From: RGIG3528 sp045598045
Lineage (GTDB): Bacteria; Bacillota; Clostridia; Lachnospirales; Lachnospiraceae
Direction: 5' to 3'
Assembly (NCBI GenBank): GCA_045598045.1
Contig: JAZLLG010000032.1
Location: 1 to 23,858, forward strand
Length of the DNA stretch: 23,858 bases
This document shows positions 1 through 6,725 of the stretch, piece by piece. The notes beneath the pieces are model-generated. The model saw only the letters and a program-made list of their open reading frames with translations. It ran no database searches and had not been told where the DNA came from. The position numbers were made by a program, and so were the translations under genes. Each line of letters starts with the position of its first letter. Within the stretch, counting starts at the first letter, position 1.

Positions 1-52
1 ACGCCATCCGGACTCTATCGCTGAGCCACTACTATAACTAGGTATCAAGAGG

Positions 53-91
53 TTTGCAATACTAACTTCTAGGATATATTTTGCAATACTA
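53..91. repeat. Short direct repeat near left edge, possible IS end
   Basis: The 12-mer TTTGCAATACTA occurs at 53-64 and again at 80-91, a 27-bp period. Repeated TTTGCAA-type motifs close to an end are typical of IS21-family insertion sequences, but no transposase is recognisable in the few bases to the left. The plus strand has only short open tails that stop by about base 42. The IS assignment is therefore a guess from motif style; the repeat itself is directly visible. Confidence 0.45.
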
Positions 92-93
92 AG

Positions 94-140
94 TTCCAGT
101 TTTAGGGTGAATGGACTGGAATTTAATTTTCCAATTCACC
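94..140. repeat. Nested inverted repeats between possible IS end and first gene
   Basis: Two overlapping dyads are visible. TTCCAGT (94-100) pairs with ACTGGAA (115-121), and GGTGAAT (106-112) pairs with ATTCACC (134-140). Neither is followed by a clear T run in either direction, so a simple intrinsic terminator is not well supported. They could belong to the end of a mobile element or mark the 3' end of the upstream minus-strand transcript. Confidence 0.4.
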
Positions 141-150
141 ACTCGCCGCA

Positions 151-564
151 TTATTCTCTTCGTGCACTATTAAGGCTTTCGACCGTTTCGGTTATCCATT
201 CACCGTAATAATCATATTGAGGCTGAGTCCACCAGTTCAAAAGATCATTCAGCTTTTTTCGCTCAACGGAATTAACCGAACTCCGATAATCCTTCATATT
301 AAGGGTAACCTTGTGGACCCCTTTTTTTTCATCTATTTTAACAATATAGATGCATGCCCCCGTCCAGCTTCGATGCGCAAACAGAGTGTTGCCCTCCATA
401 TACCAGAACCACTTGTCCTCCATTTCCTGAGGAACATGTCCGTACCGCAGGTTCTGCAATTCCTCCTCTGAAAAAGACCTTTTGAGTTTGAACGATCTTT
501 GGAGCAACGGCATTTCGCATGTATTCCAATCACTCTTTTGAGCTATGACACGTTCTTCAGACAT
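151..564 (-). CDS. Unrecognised 137-aa cytoplasmic protein
   Basis: I do not recognise a named family. The protein is soluble-looking, rich in Trp, Tyr and charged residues, with no signal peptide or membrane helix. A conserved-looking core reads VPQEMEDKWFWYMEG, followed by HRSWTGACIY, which has the feel of a small widespread conserved hypothetical protein. The ATG at 564 is chosen because GCGAGG lies about 9 nt upstream; an in-frame TTG at 585 would add seven residues but has no better ribosome site. It follows the hemerythrin gene by 49 bp on the same strand and may be cotranscribed with it. Function unknown. Confidence 0.75.
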   Translation of the reverse strand: MSEERVIAQKSDWNTCEMPLLQRSFKLKRSFSEEELQNLRYGHVPQEMEDKWFWYMEGNTLFAHRSWTGACIYIVKIDEKKGVHKVTLNMKDYRSSVNSVERKKLNDLLNWWTQPQYDYYGEWITETVESLNSARRE

Positions 565-613
565 TCTATTTAACCTCGCTTTCAAAAAATGGAACAGCCT
601 CCCGGCTCGTTAT

Positions 614-1486
614 TTATCGGGCAGAAAGAACAAAAACCTCCATATTGCCGCAGTCCGTTTCAAAAAGGACATAATTCGTGAGTTTATTTTCCTCCAGGTG
701 TTTCAAAACATCCTGTGTTTGTACGAGCTTGTGTTTATCCGTTTTACCCGCTTCAGCATCATTCACGCATCTGCATACCGCTTTACCTACATCCTGCATC
801 ATTTGAAGGTAAGAAACAAGAACCGCTTTATCAACTTCAGCAATTTCTTCTCCGACAACGTCACCAACCATCTTTCGAATCAGGCTGTTCTCTGCCATGA
901 AAAGGATGTGCGTTGTATCAAATGACATTTCGTAATATACAGCTTCTTTGAAGACACGACCCTCATAAGCTTTTTTAGAAGCATTTAATTTACAATCCGT
1001 GATTTCATCCATCAACAGACAGATATCCTTGACTATCTTTTCACTTACGGTCAGCTTCGTGCTTGTACTGATTAACTTTATTGTGTCATCGGTAATGGCC
1101 TTATCCTCGATAAGTATATGACCGGTAAGCCAGCCTATGAAGAAGCCTACGAACTCTTTTACCGCCTCTTTGGAATAGTCACTCTCCTGAAGAGCTTTAT
1201 CATGCATCGGAACAACTTCATTCTTCACTTTGTCATGAATTTTTTTGTGTTCCTCATAGCCATCGTAGCCGATTTCCTTCATGAATGCTTCTTCTTCGGC
1301 AAAGTGCGTAGCCGTATAGCTGTAAAGGAACTTGATGGCCTCCATACAGGCGTGTTTGTTTTTCTCATACTTTTGCTGCGATATCAGGTCGATGACCTTC
1401 CAAAGGATTCCAAACAGTTTACGATGTGCGGAATCCACATAATCGCAGCCAATATTGTACTCTTTTTTCCATTCTCTGTCCTGCAT
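614..1486 (-). CDS. Bacteriohemerythrin with C-terminal CheX-like domain
   Basis: Residues 1-135 are a bacteriohemerythrin four-helix domain that would bind a non-haem di-iron centre for O2, NO or redox sensing. All seven expected ligands are visible: H21 (in SAHRKLF), H61 and E65 (HFAEE), H80 and H84 (HKKIH), H123 and D128 (HILIED). The remaining ~150 residues form a second domain with a GEEIAE...YLQMMQDVG stretch, which I tentatively liken to the CheC/CheX chemotaxis phosphatase fold; this part is weaker. GGGAGG lies 6 nt before the ATG. It sits 35 bp behind the CBS-domain gene and is probably in the same transcript. The architecture suggests a cytoplasmic oxygen or NO sensor acting on signalling; that role is inferred. 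Confidence 0.9.
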   Translation of the reverse strand: MQDREWKKEYNIGCDYVDSAHRKLFGILWKVIDLISQQKYEKNKHACMEAIKFLYSYTATHFAEEEAFMKEIGYDGYEEHKKIHDKVKNEVVPMHDKALQESDYSKEAVKEFVGFFIGWLTGHILIEDKAITDDTIKLISTSTKLTVSEKIVKDICLLMDEITDCKLNASKKAYEGRVFKEAVYYEMSFDTTHILFMAENSLIRKMVGDVVGEEIAEVDKAVLVSYLQMMQDVGKAVCRCVNDAEAGKTDKHKLVQTQDVLKHLEENKLTNYVLFETDCGNMEVFVLSAR

Positions 1487-1521
1487 GACCGGCCTCCCTG
1501 TTTTGTATCCGATGTTTCAAT

Positions 1522-2226
1522 TTACGTATTTCCAAGAACATCCCATGCCGTAAGCATTCCGACAATTTCTTCGTCCGCTTTGCCGGTAGGTGTCAGAAAT
1601 ACAAGCGCTATTCTTTTTCCTCTTCGAAAACTCTTTTCGAATTCATATTCAAGATCATCGACAAGTTTACTATCGTCAAAGAACAGAAACTCCTCAAGTT
1701 CGCGGTTCTCCAGGGACAGATAGCGCTCAATGTCCTTAAAGGTAAATTCTCCATCAAGCTTGTTTGTCACGTTTTCACCGATATAATTAAAAAGGGAATT
1801 TTCGTCAAATACGCCCACAACACGTTTCCCATCCATAATGGGAACGCAGGTGTACGCCTTTTCTCTCATCACATTGACGGTAGCCTTAACGTTTCCGTCA
1901 ATTGTCTGCCGATAAATGTCCGAAAATCGAACGCAGATATCGCAGCATTTTTTGCGATTCCGAACCTTACCGATCAGCGAAGAAATGTACGCAATGGTTT
2001 TGTCCGTGGGTTCAACCGGATATGCATTTCCGATTTTTCTCTTGTGCTGAAGCAGGTTCCGTATTTCCTGACAATATCTGATTTCATTTTTGTCACTCTT
2101 GTACTTTTCCTGCCGTTCAAGGAAATAAGAAATGGAATCCCTTCGATTAAGATGATATGTATTTCTTACAGCTTCTTCAAGTTCTTTGTATTTTTCTATA
2201 AAGACTTCCGCATTGCTCTTTGGCAT
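1522..2226 (-). CDS. CBS-domain protein with helical N-terminal region
   Basis: A 234-aa soluble protein. The first ~100 residues are mostly charged helix (FIEKYKELEEAV and onward) with a basic, Cys-containing stretch (VRNRKKCCDICVRFSDIY). A CBS motif follows (NVMREKAYTCVPIMDGKRVV, GVFDENSLFNYI), and a second partial CBS element closes the protein (EEIVGMLTAWDVLG) after an insertion of about 50 residues. CBS pairs usually bind adenine nucleotides and act as sensory modules; no catalytic partner domain is seen. The ATG at 2226 is chosen because AAGGAGG precedes it by 7 nt. An upstream open extension to 2292 would run through the promoter and the tspO terminator, so it is rejected. First gene of a likely transcript with the hemerythrin gene. 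Confidence 0.85.
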   Translation of the reverse strand: MPKSNAEVFIEKYKELEEAVRNTYHLNRRDSISYFLERQEKYKSDKNEIRYCQEIRNLLQHKRKIGNAYPVEPTDKTIAYISSLIGKVRNRKKCCDICVRFSDIYRQTIDGNVKATVNVMREKAYTCVPIMDGKRVVGVFDENSLFNYIGENVTNKLDGEFTFKDIERYLSLENRELEEFLFFDDSKLVDDLEYEFEKSFRRGKRIALVFLTPTGKADEEIVGMLTAWDVLGNT

Positions 2227-2262
2227 TGCAAGGCCTCCTTGATAATGTCTTTTTTGCTTATA

Positions 2263-2271
2263 ATTATAGCA
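2263..2271 (-). promoter_or_regulatory. Extended -10 promoter for the CBS/hemerythrin group
   Basis: The minus strand reads TGCTATAAT, a perfect extended -10 element, about 37 nt before the CBS gene start codon. No good -35 is present at the usual distance, where the T-rich tail of the preceding terminator lies, as expected for an extended -10 promoter. Confidence 0.65.
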
Positions 2272-2277
2272 GATTTC

Positions 2278-2315
2278 AAAATAAAATTGCACCCTGTCTT
2301 TTTCAAACAGGGTGC
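2278..2315 (-). terminator. Intrinsic terminator after tspO
   Basis: On the minus strand GCACCCTGT (2315-2307) pairs with ACAGGGTGC (2297-2289) in a perfect 9-bp stem with a 9-nt loop, followed by AATTTTATTTTG. It lies about 95 bp past the tspO stop and just before the CBS gene promoter. Confidence 0.8.
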
Positions 2316-2411
2316 TATATTAACATCTCCGATAGCCGTATGTCGCTTGCAGTTCTGTTTCTGACGTTTGAACTACACTGAATTGTTCCTTTTTTCTTTG
2401 ATTTGTATTAT

Positions 2412-2918
2412 TTAAGGCATAGGGGTAATGCTTATTACGTAGGTTGCTAAATTAAGATATGCCGCGAAGGTGGTCCACAGGAACAGCACCCCCATAAACA
2501 GTCCGGCAATGCGCTGAATCCTGAAAAACCGGATTCCGCAAATAATAATCAGCACCCACATGGCTAACAGCCAAATCATTGCAATCAGGTAATGCTCATA
2601 AGTAAAAAACAGTGTTGGCCAAAAAAAGTTCATTATTAACTGTGCTGCGTAAATCGTCAGTGCTTTACGCTTTCGGCTCGGCTCCGTGTCAGATGTATAC
2701 ACATAATAAGACGCAATTCCCATCAGAACGTACAAAATCGTCCACACTATGGGAAACAACCATCCGGGCGGTGCGAGAGGCGGATGTTTCATCGTCTCGT
2801 AAATCTTCATATCCCCTGCAGTAAGAAATGCAGAGAAGCCGCCAATAAGCAATGGAATCAGTATGGCTGTAACCAATGCGCAAACCCGCTTTCCGGACGT
2901 ACATTTATCATTATTCAT
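2412..2918 (-). CDS. tspO: TspO/MBR family membrane protein
   Basis: A 168-aa integral membrane protein with five hydrophobic segments and the TspO/peripheral benzodiazepine receptor hallmarks: the PPLAPPGWLFPIVWTILY loop-helix motif, the YAAQLIMNFFWP helix and the WTTFAAYLN end. Family members bind tetrapyrroles and other hydrophobic ligands and are linked to porphyrin and stress responses; the role here is not evident. The start codon overlaps the stop of the upstream 69-aa gene. Two ATGs lie six bases apart (2924 and 2918). AGAGGTG is only 1 nt before the first but 7 nt before the second, so 2918 is preferred. Translation is probably coupled to the upstream gene. A terminator follows at 2278-2315. 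Confidence 0.93.
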   Translation of the reverse strand: MNNDKCTSGKRVCALVTAILIPLLIGGFSAFLTAGDMKIYETMKHPPLAPPGWLFPIVWTILYVLMGIASYYVYTSDTEPSRKRKALTIYAAQLIMNFFWPTLFFTYEHYLIAMIWLLAMWVLIIICGIRFFRIQRIAGLFMGVLFLWTTFAAYLNLATYVISITPMP

Positions 2919-3120
2919 CTTCATTCACCTCTTCGCATTTTACTCCGGGTAAATTAAATGCGCTTTCCGATATCCGTTCTGCCATGTTATTGTCACGGTA
3001 TCGTCTGCTGTAATACTCTGCTGTGCTGTATATCATTACAAATATGGCAATTGCATCGTTCGGAAAATATGCTTCCGTATCTTCTGCATTCATACATGTT
3101 CGTTTTGTGTAGGTTTCCAT
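2911..3120 (-). CDS. Small 69-aa protein coupled to tspO
   Basis: I do not recognise this protein. It is preceded by a strong AAGGAGG 8 nt before the ATG, and its stop lies inside the start region of tspO (8-bp overlap), which argues that it is a real gene. It has a mildly hydrophobic middle (AIAIFVMIYSTAEYY), then a charged, acidic C-terminus (KCEEVNEDE). The hydrophobic patch is too short and polar for a confident membrane helix. It could be a partner of TspO or a leader peptide controlling its translation. Confidence 0.7.
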   Translation of the reverse strand: METYTKRTCMNAEDTEAYFPNDAIAIFVMIYSTAEYYSRRYRDNNMAERISESAFNLPGVKCEEVNEDE

Positions 3121-3313
3121 TGTTAATTCCTCCTTAAAGCCTATGAATATTGTTCCTGCAGAGCGTGTTAAGTATCAGGTTGTTGCCGCTGCCTAACTGC
3201 TCTGTACGGCTTTCAGCATATCAGCTTATGTCGTAAGTACAATACACAATACCGAAGCGAACACACTTCACATATGCAAAAATTAAGAATTGAAAATATG
3301 CAGAAACGAAGCG
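3121..3313. other. Intergenic region ahead of the tspO pair
   Basis: There is no coding sequence here. It lies between the terminator of the sugar operon and the 69-aa gene and must hold the promoter of the tspO pair. A weak candidate on the minus strand is TTGTAC, then 16 nt, then TATGCT, around 3210-3240. No operator or riboswitch-like fold is recognised. Confidence 0.35.
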
Positions 3314-3351
3314 AAGAAAAAAAGCGCCCTGCCTGAACAGCGGGACGCTTT
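3314..3351 (-). terminator. Intrinsic terminator closing the sugar-use operon
   Basis: On the minus strand AAAGCG-T-CCC (3351-3342) pairs with GGG-CGCTTT (3329-3321), with one bulged base and a 12-nt loop, and runs into seven T residues. It begins about 9 nt after the stop of the ArsR-type regulator, marking the end of the long operon. Confidence 0.85.
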
Positions 3352-3359
3352 GAGATATT

Positions 3360-4289
3360 TTAATCCTCACGATATATCATTTTAACTTTAATTGCCTGAT
3401 TATAATCACCGAACTCAGAGCCGAAGAGAGTAAGTCCGCCGCAGTTTGCAGTATCCTTCGGTACTTCGAAGCGTAAGTTAATGGTGCTGTTATAATCAAT
3501 TTTAAGGTCTTCTATGGTAACATTTGAAATTCTATGTGTTCCATCGATGAACGTGCCCTCGGAATTGATAATGAGGTTCTTTAAGAGACCGTACTGGTTA
3601 AGGAGCGTCGGCCACCATACAGGTGATACATACCCTTTTCGTCCGCCGTAATCACCGGGGCTTATCCACATGCCAAGCTTTATTCCGTTAATGGAAAAAT
3701 GGATGTCGGAAGGGTAGTCTTCATTGTATTCGGGACACTCTGACGAAATCTCAAAGGACACCTGAAGTTCCGTGGGAGTCTGACCAGCCTGAAGATGGTT
3801 CGGAAGATTGTACTCAACGTAACCGCTTGCGAACCAGAGAATGCCGGCCTGAAACCTTTCGGGGAACGAGAAAACTCTTGTATCATCAAGTGCACCGATA
3901 ATTGCCGAAGCCGTGGAAATACCACAGGTGGGGCTCACCTGACATGATGTATAGTATCCGATCCGGATGTCATCGGTGTAGCACTTGGGAGCCTCCCTCT
4001 CGGGTGCCATGTCAATCATAAGTTTCTGATACCTCGGGCGAACGATTTTCATTGCTCCGCGCTTGCCTGCCATTGTTTTTATCTTAACAAGTCCGGCCTC
4101 CTCAAGCTTGGAAACGTTCATTGAAATCGCTCCGTTTGTAAGCCCAAGTGCCTCCGCAAGATCGTTCATACTGAGGTTCTCATTCTCATAAATCATATCC
4201 ATTATTTTAAGTCGCATTGGTGTTGAAAGCGCTTTAAGAACTTCCTCGGCCTCTTCGAGCGACCTTAAATATAACATTGCATCTCCCAT
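3360..4289 (-). CDS. ArsR-type winged-helix regulator with large C-terminal sensor domain
   Basis: Residues ~8-95 are a winged helix-turn-helix of the ArsR type: an LKALSTPMRLKIMDMI helix, LSMNDLAEALGLTNGAISMN as the HTH with its recognition helix, then a basic wing (KTMAGKRGAMKIVRP). ArsR metal-binding cysteine motifs are not apparent. Residues ~105-309 form a second, mostly beta domain (many aromatics; GMWISPGDYGG, SPVWWPTLLNQYG), far larger than classical ArsR proteins of about 100 aa. It is probably the effector pocket, and its aromatic content suits a carbohydrate ligand. GGGAGA lies 5 nt before the ATG. It is the last gene of the operon, 24 bp after a small membrane protein, and is the only regulator in the cluster, so it is the best candidate for binding the repeats near 23.45 kb. 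That link is inference. Confidence 0.88.
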   Translation of the reverse strand: MGDAMLYLRSLEEAEEVLKALSTPMRLKIMDMIYENENLSMNDLAEALGLTNGAISMNVSKLEEAGLVKIKTMAGKRGAMKIVRPRYQKLMIDMAPEREAPKCYTDDIRIGYYTSCQVSPTCGISTASAIIGALDDTRVFSFPERFQAGILWFASGYVEYNLPNHLQAGQTPTELQVSFEISSECPEYNEDYPSDIHFSINGIKLGMWISPGDYGGRKGYVSPVWWPTLLNQYGLLKNLIINSEGTFIDGTHRISNVTIEDLKIDYNSTINLRFEVPKDTANCGGLTLFGSEFGDYNQAIKVKMIYRED

Positions 4290-4313
4290 AAAAGTCTCCC
4301 ACGCGGAACAGCT

Positions 4314-4568
4314 TTACCGAAGCTTTTCCGCATATTTTTTCTTTTTGTGAATTCTTTTGATTTCGTATAAAGTGCCAAGAACAACAGCCATTACTCCGGA
4401 AACGATAAGCATCGTTTTCAATTTCAAAGTAATGTATGCAAGAGCGACAAAGCTTATAATGAGCTGCATCAGCATAAACCATGCAAATACAACAGCCATA
4501 ACAAGTATAACCGTCATAATCTCTTTTATTAATGCCATTGCCTCGAATTTATCTTTATTCACGTCCAT
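4314..4568 (-). CDS. Small two-helix membrane protein
   Basis: This 84-aa protein has two hydrophobic segments (about residues 17-46 and 50-66) and a very basic C-terminus (RIHKKKKYAEKLR), predicting a hairpin with the tail in the cytoplasm. I recognise no family. It begins 3 nt after the stop of the GH43 endo-arabinanase-like gene (TGAGTGATG), so translation is probably coupled. A GTG immediately before the ATG is an alternative start. No strong ribosome site is visible. It sits between the membrane-linked GH43 enzyme and the regulator and could help anchor or stabilise the enzyme; this is speculation from position. Confidence 0.72.
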   Translation of the reverse strand: MDVNKDKFEAMALIKEIMTVILVMAVVFAWFMLMQLIISFVALAYITLKLKTMLIVSGVMAVVLGTLYEIKRIHKKKKYAEKLR

Positions 4569-4571
4569 CAC

Positions 4572-6725
4572 TCAATTAAGAATCTTACTGCCCCAGAGGG
4601 TAATCTGTGTCTTGCTGTCCACTGCCGTGAACACATCGGTATCGAGCTTTGTGTTCTCCACCTTCATGTTAAAGGCAACACCGCTGTACTCTCCGTTATC
4701 AAAATACAAATAAATGTATGAACCTGAAGGCTTGACTTCCCAGGTGCCGGTATAGGCGCCGGTAATGGTGCCGTCCTCATTCAGGTGAATGTATTCAGGT
4801 GTGCAGACATCAAGCTTTGCATAGTTTATGTTAAGCCTGTGCTTGATAATCTCGTATTCGCCGGCAAATGAAGCCATGTCAACACCGTTTTCCGGAAGAG
4901 TTTCGCCATCCGTGATATAGGGAGCGGCCACAAGCCAGCCTTCGGAATTGAGGAAAAGCTGGTGTACCTTTACAGTATGGCCTTCGCTGCCATCAGTGGT
5001 TCTTGTGTGGTAGATAATATATGCGCGTCCGTCATCATCCACAAATGCCGAATTATGTCCCTGTGCAACCTGACCATTGGAGAAGGTTCTCCACTTGTAG
5101 CTGCTGAAAAGTCTGACTCCGACGCTCTGATTGAAGTTCTGGGTGTATTTGTCATAAAGCGGCGAATTGCCAAGCATGTCGACATAATCACCATCAGGTC
5201 TTTCGGAACGGAACACTCTAATATTATATCCACTTTTTGCTTCAAGTCCACCATAAGAAACAAACAACCAATAATAATCTCCGATTTTTTGAATGTAGGA
5301 GCCTTCACCCGAAACGTACCAGCCGCCTGCAATCTTCTTGCCGAAGTATGCATCCGAATGATTATCCGTTTCGTAGGTTACACTGTAATCCCTGAGGCCC
5401 GTATTCTCATCAAGAGCAAGCATGAATATGCCGCCCGACCACGATCCGTAGCTCATCCAAAGATTTCCGTCATCATCGTAAAAGACGCAGGGATCGATGC
5501 AGTTCGGCCACTTGTCTCCCCATTTCCGGTTGTCTACACCGTTCTTAACATAGCGGTCCGGAATTGTATCGGTGCCAAGAACCTGAAGTGCGTCCGTTTC
5601 TCCTATGGTGGATGCATTAAAACCTCCGTAAACCACTGAACCGGCATATTCATAAGGTCCTTGAATATTGTCTGAAGTCAGCATTACAATGTTTGACTTC
5701 CAGTCGTCTCCGTTAGCGGAAAGGTAGTAGCAATATTTCCGGAGTATCGGATTATAAACAACGTCAGGCGCCCAAAGGTAGCCATACCAGTCACCGCTGT
5801 CTTTGTTCCATTCTCTGATTTTCTTTATGGTATCCTGGGTAAAGCTTGCCCTGAAGCTTCCGGATATATCCGTCCAGTTTCTTAAATCCTTTGTATAACC
5901 GCCTGTTATGTGCGTTCCGAGAATGTAATACGTTCCGTCAAAGTCTTTGAAGATGGACGGGTCATGGCACGAAATGGTCTTCGGTGTACTTCTGTCTTCC
6001 CTTGAAATCTGCACTTTTTCAGGATAACGATGAAATTCCATAATCATACGAATCATAAATTCACTGCCCTCATAGGTAACTTTTACATAAGGGCGCGCTT
6101 TAATTGTTTCATAATCAACCGCTTCGGTACTTACCGAGCCTGCACTTCCTATGCCCATAAGAATTGCAAGTCCCGCAGCAAGTGCCCTTGCGCTTTTTTT
6201 CTTTTTCAAAAGAATTAATATAACAACCGCAACAACCGCTACAGCCACAACCACAATGATTACGACAATCGGGAAAACGTTCTTTTCTTCCTCAGAAGTG
6301 TTGTTATCCGTCACCTCCGCAGGAACGGGATTTTCATTTTCCGCTGCAGGTGCGCCAAACACGGCGACACTTCCCCTGGCAGCTCCTGTTACGGTAACAG
6401 GTTCACCGCTGTTAACCTTTTCACATTTAACCGGCATGGAACCTGGAACATTTTCAACCACGCCCTCCGTATTGTCATAGGCAATATTTGACTCAGCAAG
6501 ATAGCTGTGTTCCTTTGTGTTTTCGACAACCAGTGTGTAATACACAGGTTCACCTGCTTTATATTCGGTTTTGTCGGTTTTAAGCACAATGTGCACACCG
6601 TCGACGGTTTCATCGTAAACAGTATCATCCGCCTTTACCGATGTCACGGGCTTCATGGCAATAATCAGAAGCAGGCAGCCGAATAGAAGCAATATTCTTT
6701 TAAGCCGGTTTGTACATGTTTTCAT
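4572..6725 (-). CDS. Membrane-linked GH43 enzyme, endo-1,5-alpha-L-arabinanase-like
   Basis: This is predicted to cleave alpha-1,5-arabinan outside the cell. In the translation from 6731, residues 1-34 are a signal peptide, 38-125 a small beta domain (KTEYKAGEPVYYTLVVEN), and 152-175 a strong membrane helix ending in KKKKS. A second hydrophobic segment (181-203) and the catalytic domain (about 235-610) follow. The GH43 five-blade propeller residues are visible: D257 (CHDPSI, base), D413 (CIDPCV, pKa modulator), E476 (SGEGSY, acid) and H559 (GHNSAF). Residues ~615-719 match the C-terminal beta-barrel of larger arabinanases (GTWEVKPSGSYIYLYF). The ATG at 6725 overlaps the upstream GH43 gene by 26 bp, implying coupling; a TTG at 6731 is less likely. 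The internal membrane hairpin is unusual. Substrate is inferred from family resemblance; another GH43 specificity is possible. Confidence 0.9.
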   Translation of the reverse strand: MKTCTNRLKRILLLFGCLLLIIAMKPVTSVKADDTVYDETVDGVHIVLKTDKTEYKAGEPVYYTLVVENTKEHSYLAESNIAYDNTEGVVENVPGSMPVKCEKVNSGEPVTVTGAARGSVAVFGAPAAENENPVPAEVTDNNTSEEEKNVFPIVVIIVVVAVAVVAVVILILLKKKKSARALAAGLAILMGIGSAGSVSTEAVDYETIKARPYVKVTYEGSEFMIRMIMEFHRYPEKVQISREDRSTPKTISCHDPSIFKDFDGTYYILGTHITGGYTKDLRNWTDISGSFRASFTQDTIKKIREWNKDSGDWYGYLWAPDVVYNPILRKYCYYLSANGDDWKSNIVMLTSDNIQGPYEYAGSVVYGGFNASTIGETDALQVLGTDTIPDRYVKNGVDNRKWGDKWPNCIDPCVFYDDDGNLWMSYGSWSGGIFMLALDENTGLRDYSVTYETDNHSDAYFGKKIAGGWYVSGEGSYIQKIGDYYWLFVSYGGLEAKSGYNIRVFRSERPDGDYVDMLGNSPLYDKYTQNFNQSVGVRLFSSYKWRTFSNGQVAQGHNSAFVDDDGRAYIIYHTRTTDGSEGHTVKVHQLFLNSEGWLVAAPYITDGETLPENGVDMASFAGEYEIIKHRLNINYAKLDVCTPEYIHLNEDGTITGAYTGTWEVKPSGSYIYLYFDNGEYSGVAFNMKVENTKLDTDVFTAVDSKTQITLWGSKILN

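Noticed and set aside
1..42. Plus-strand coding tails entering from the left edge
   Set aside because: All three plus frames stop within 42 bases and none of the short tails matches a protein end I can name.
594..607. Possible terminator between the hemerythrin and 137-aa genes
   Set aside because: There is a T run, but the stem is only 4 bp (AGCC/GGCT), too weak to call.
2227..2292. N-terminal extension of the CBS-domain protein
   Set aside because: The extra 22 codons run across the extended -10 promoter and the tspO terminator, while a strong AAGGAGG sits right before the ATG at 2226.
4962..5639. Plus-strand open frame of about 225 codons opposite the GH43 catalytic domain
   Set aside because: It overlaps the conserved catalytic motifs of the minus-strand enzyme and shows no family features of its own.
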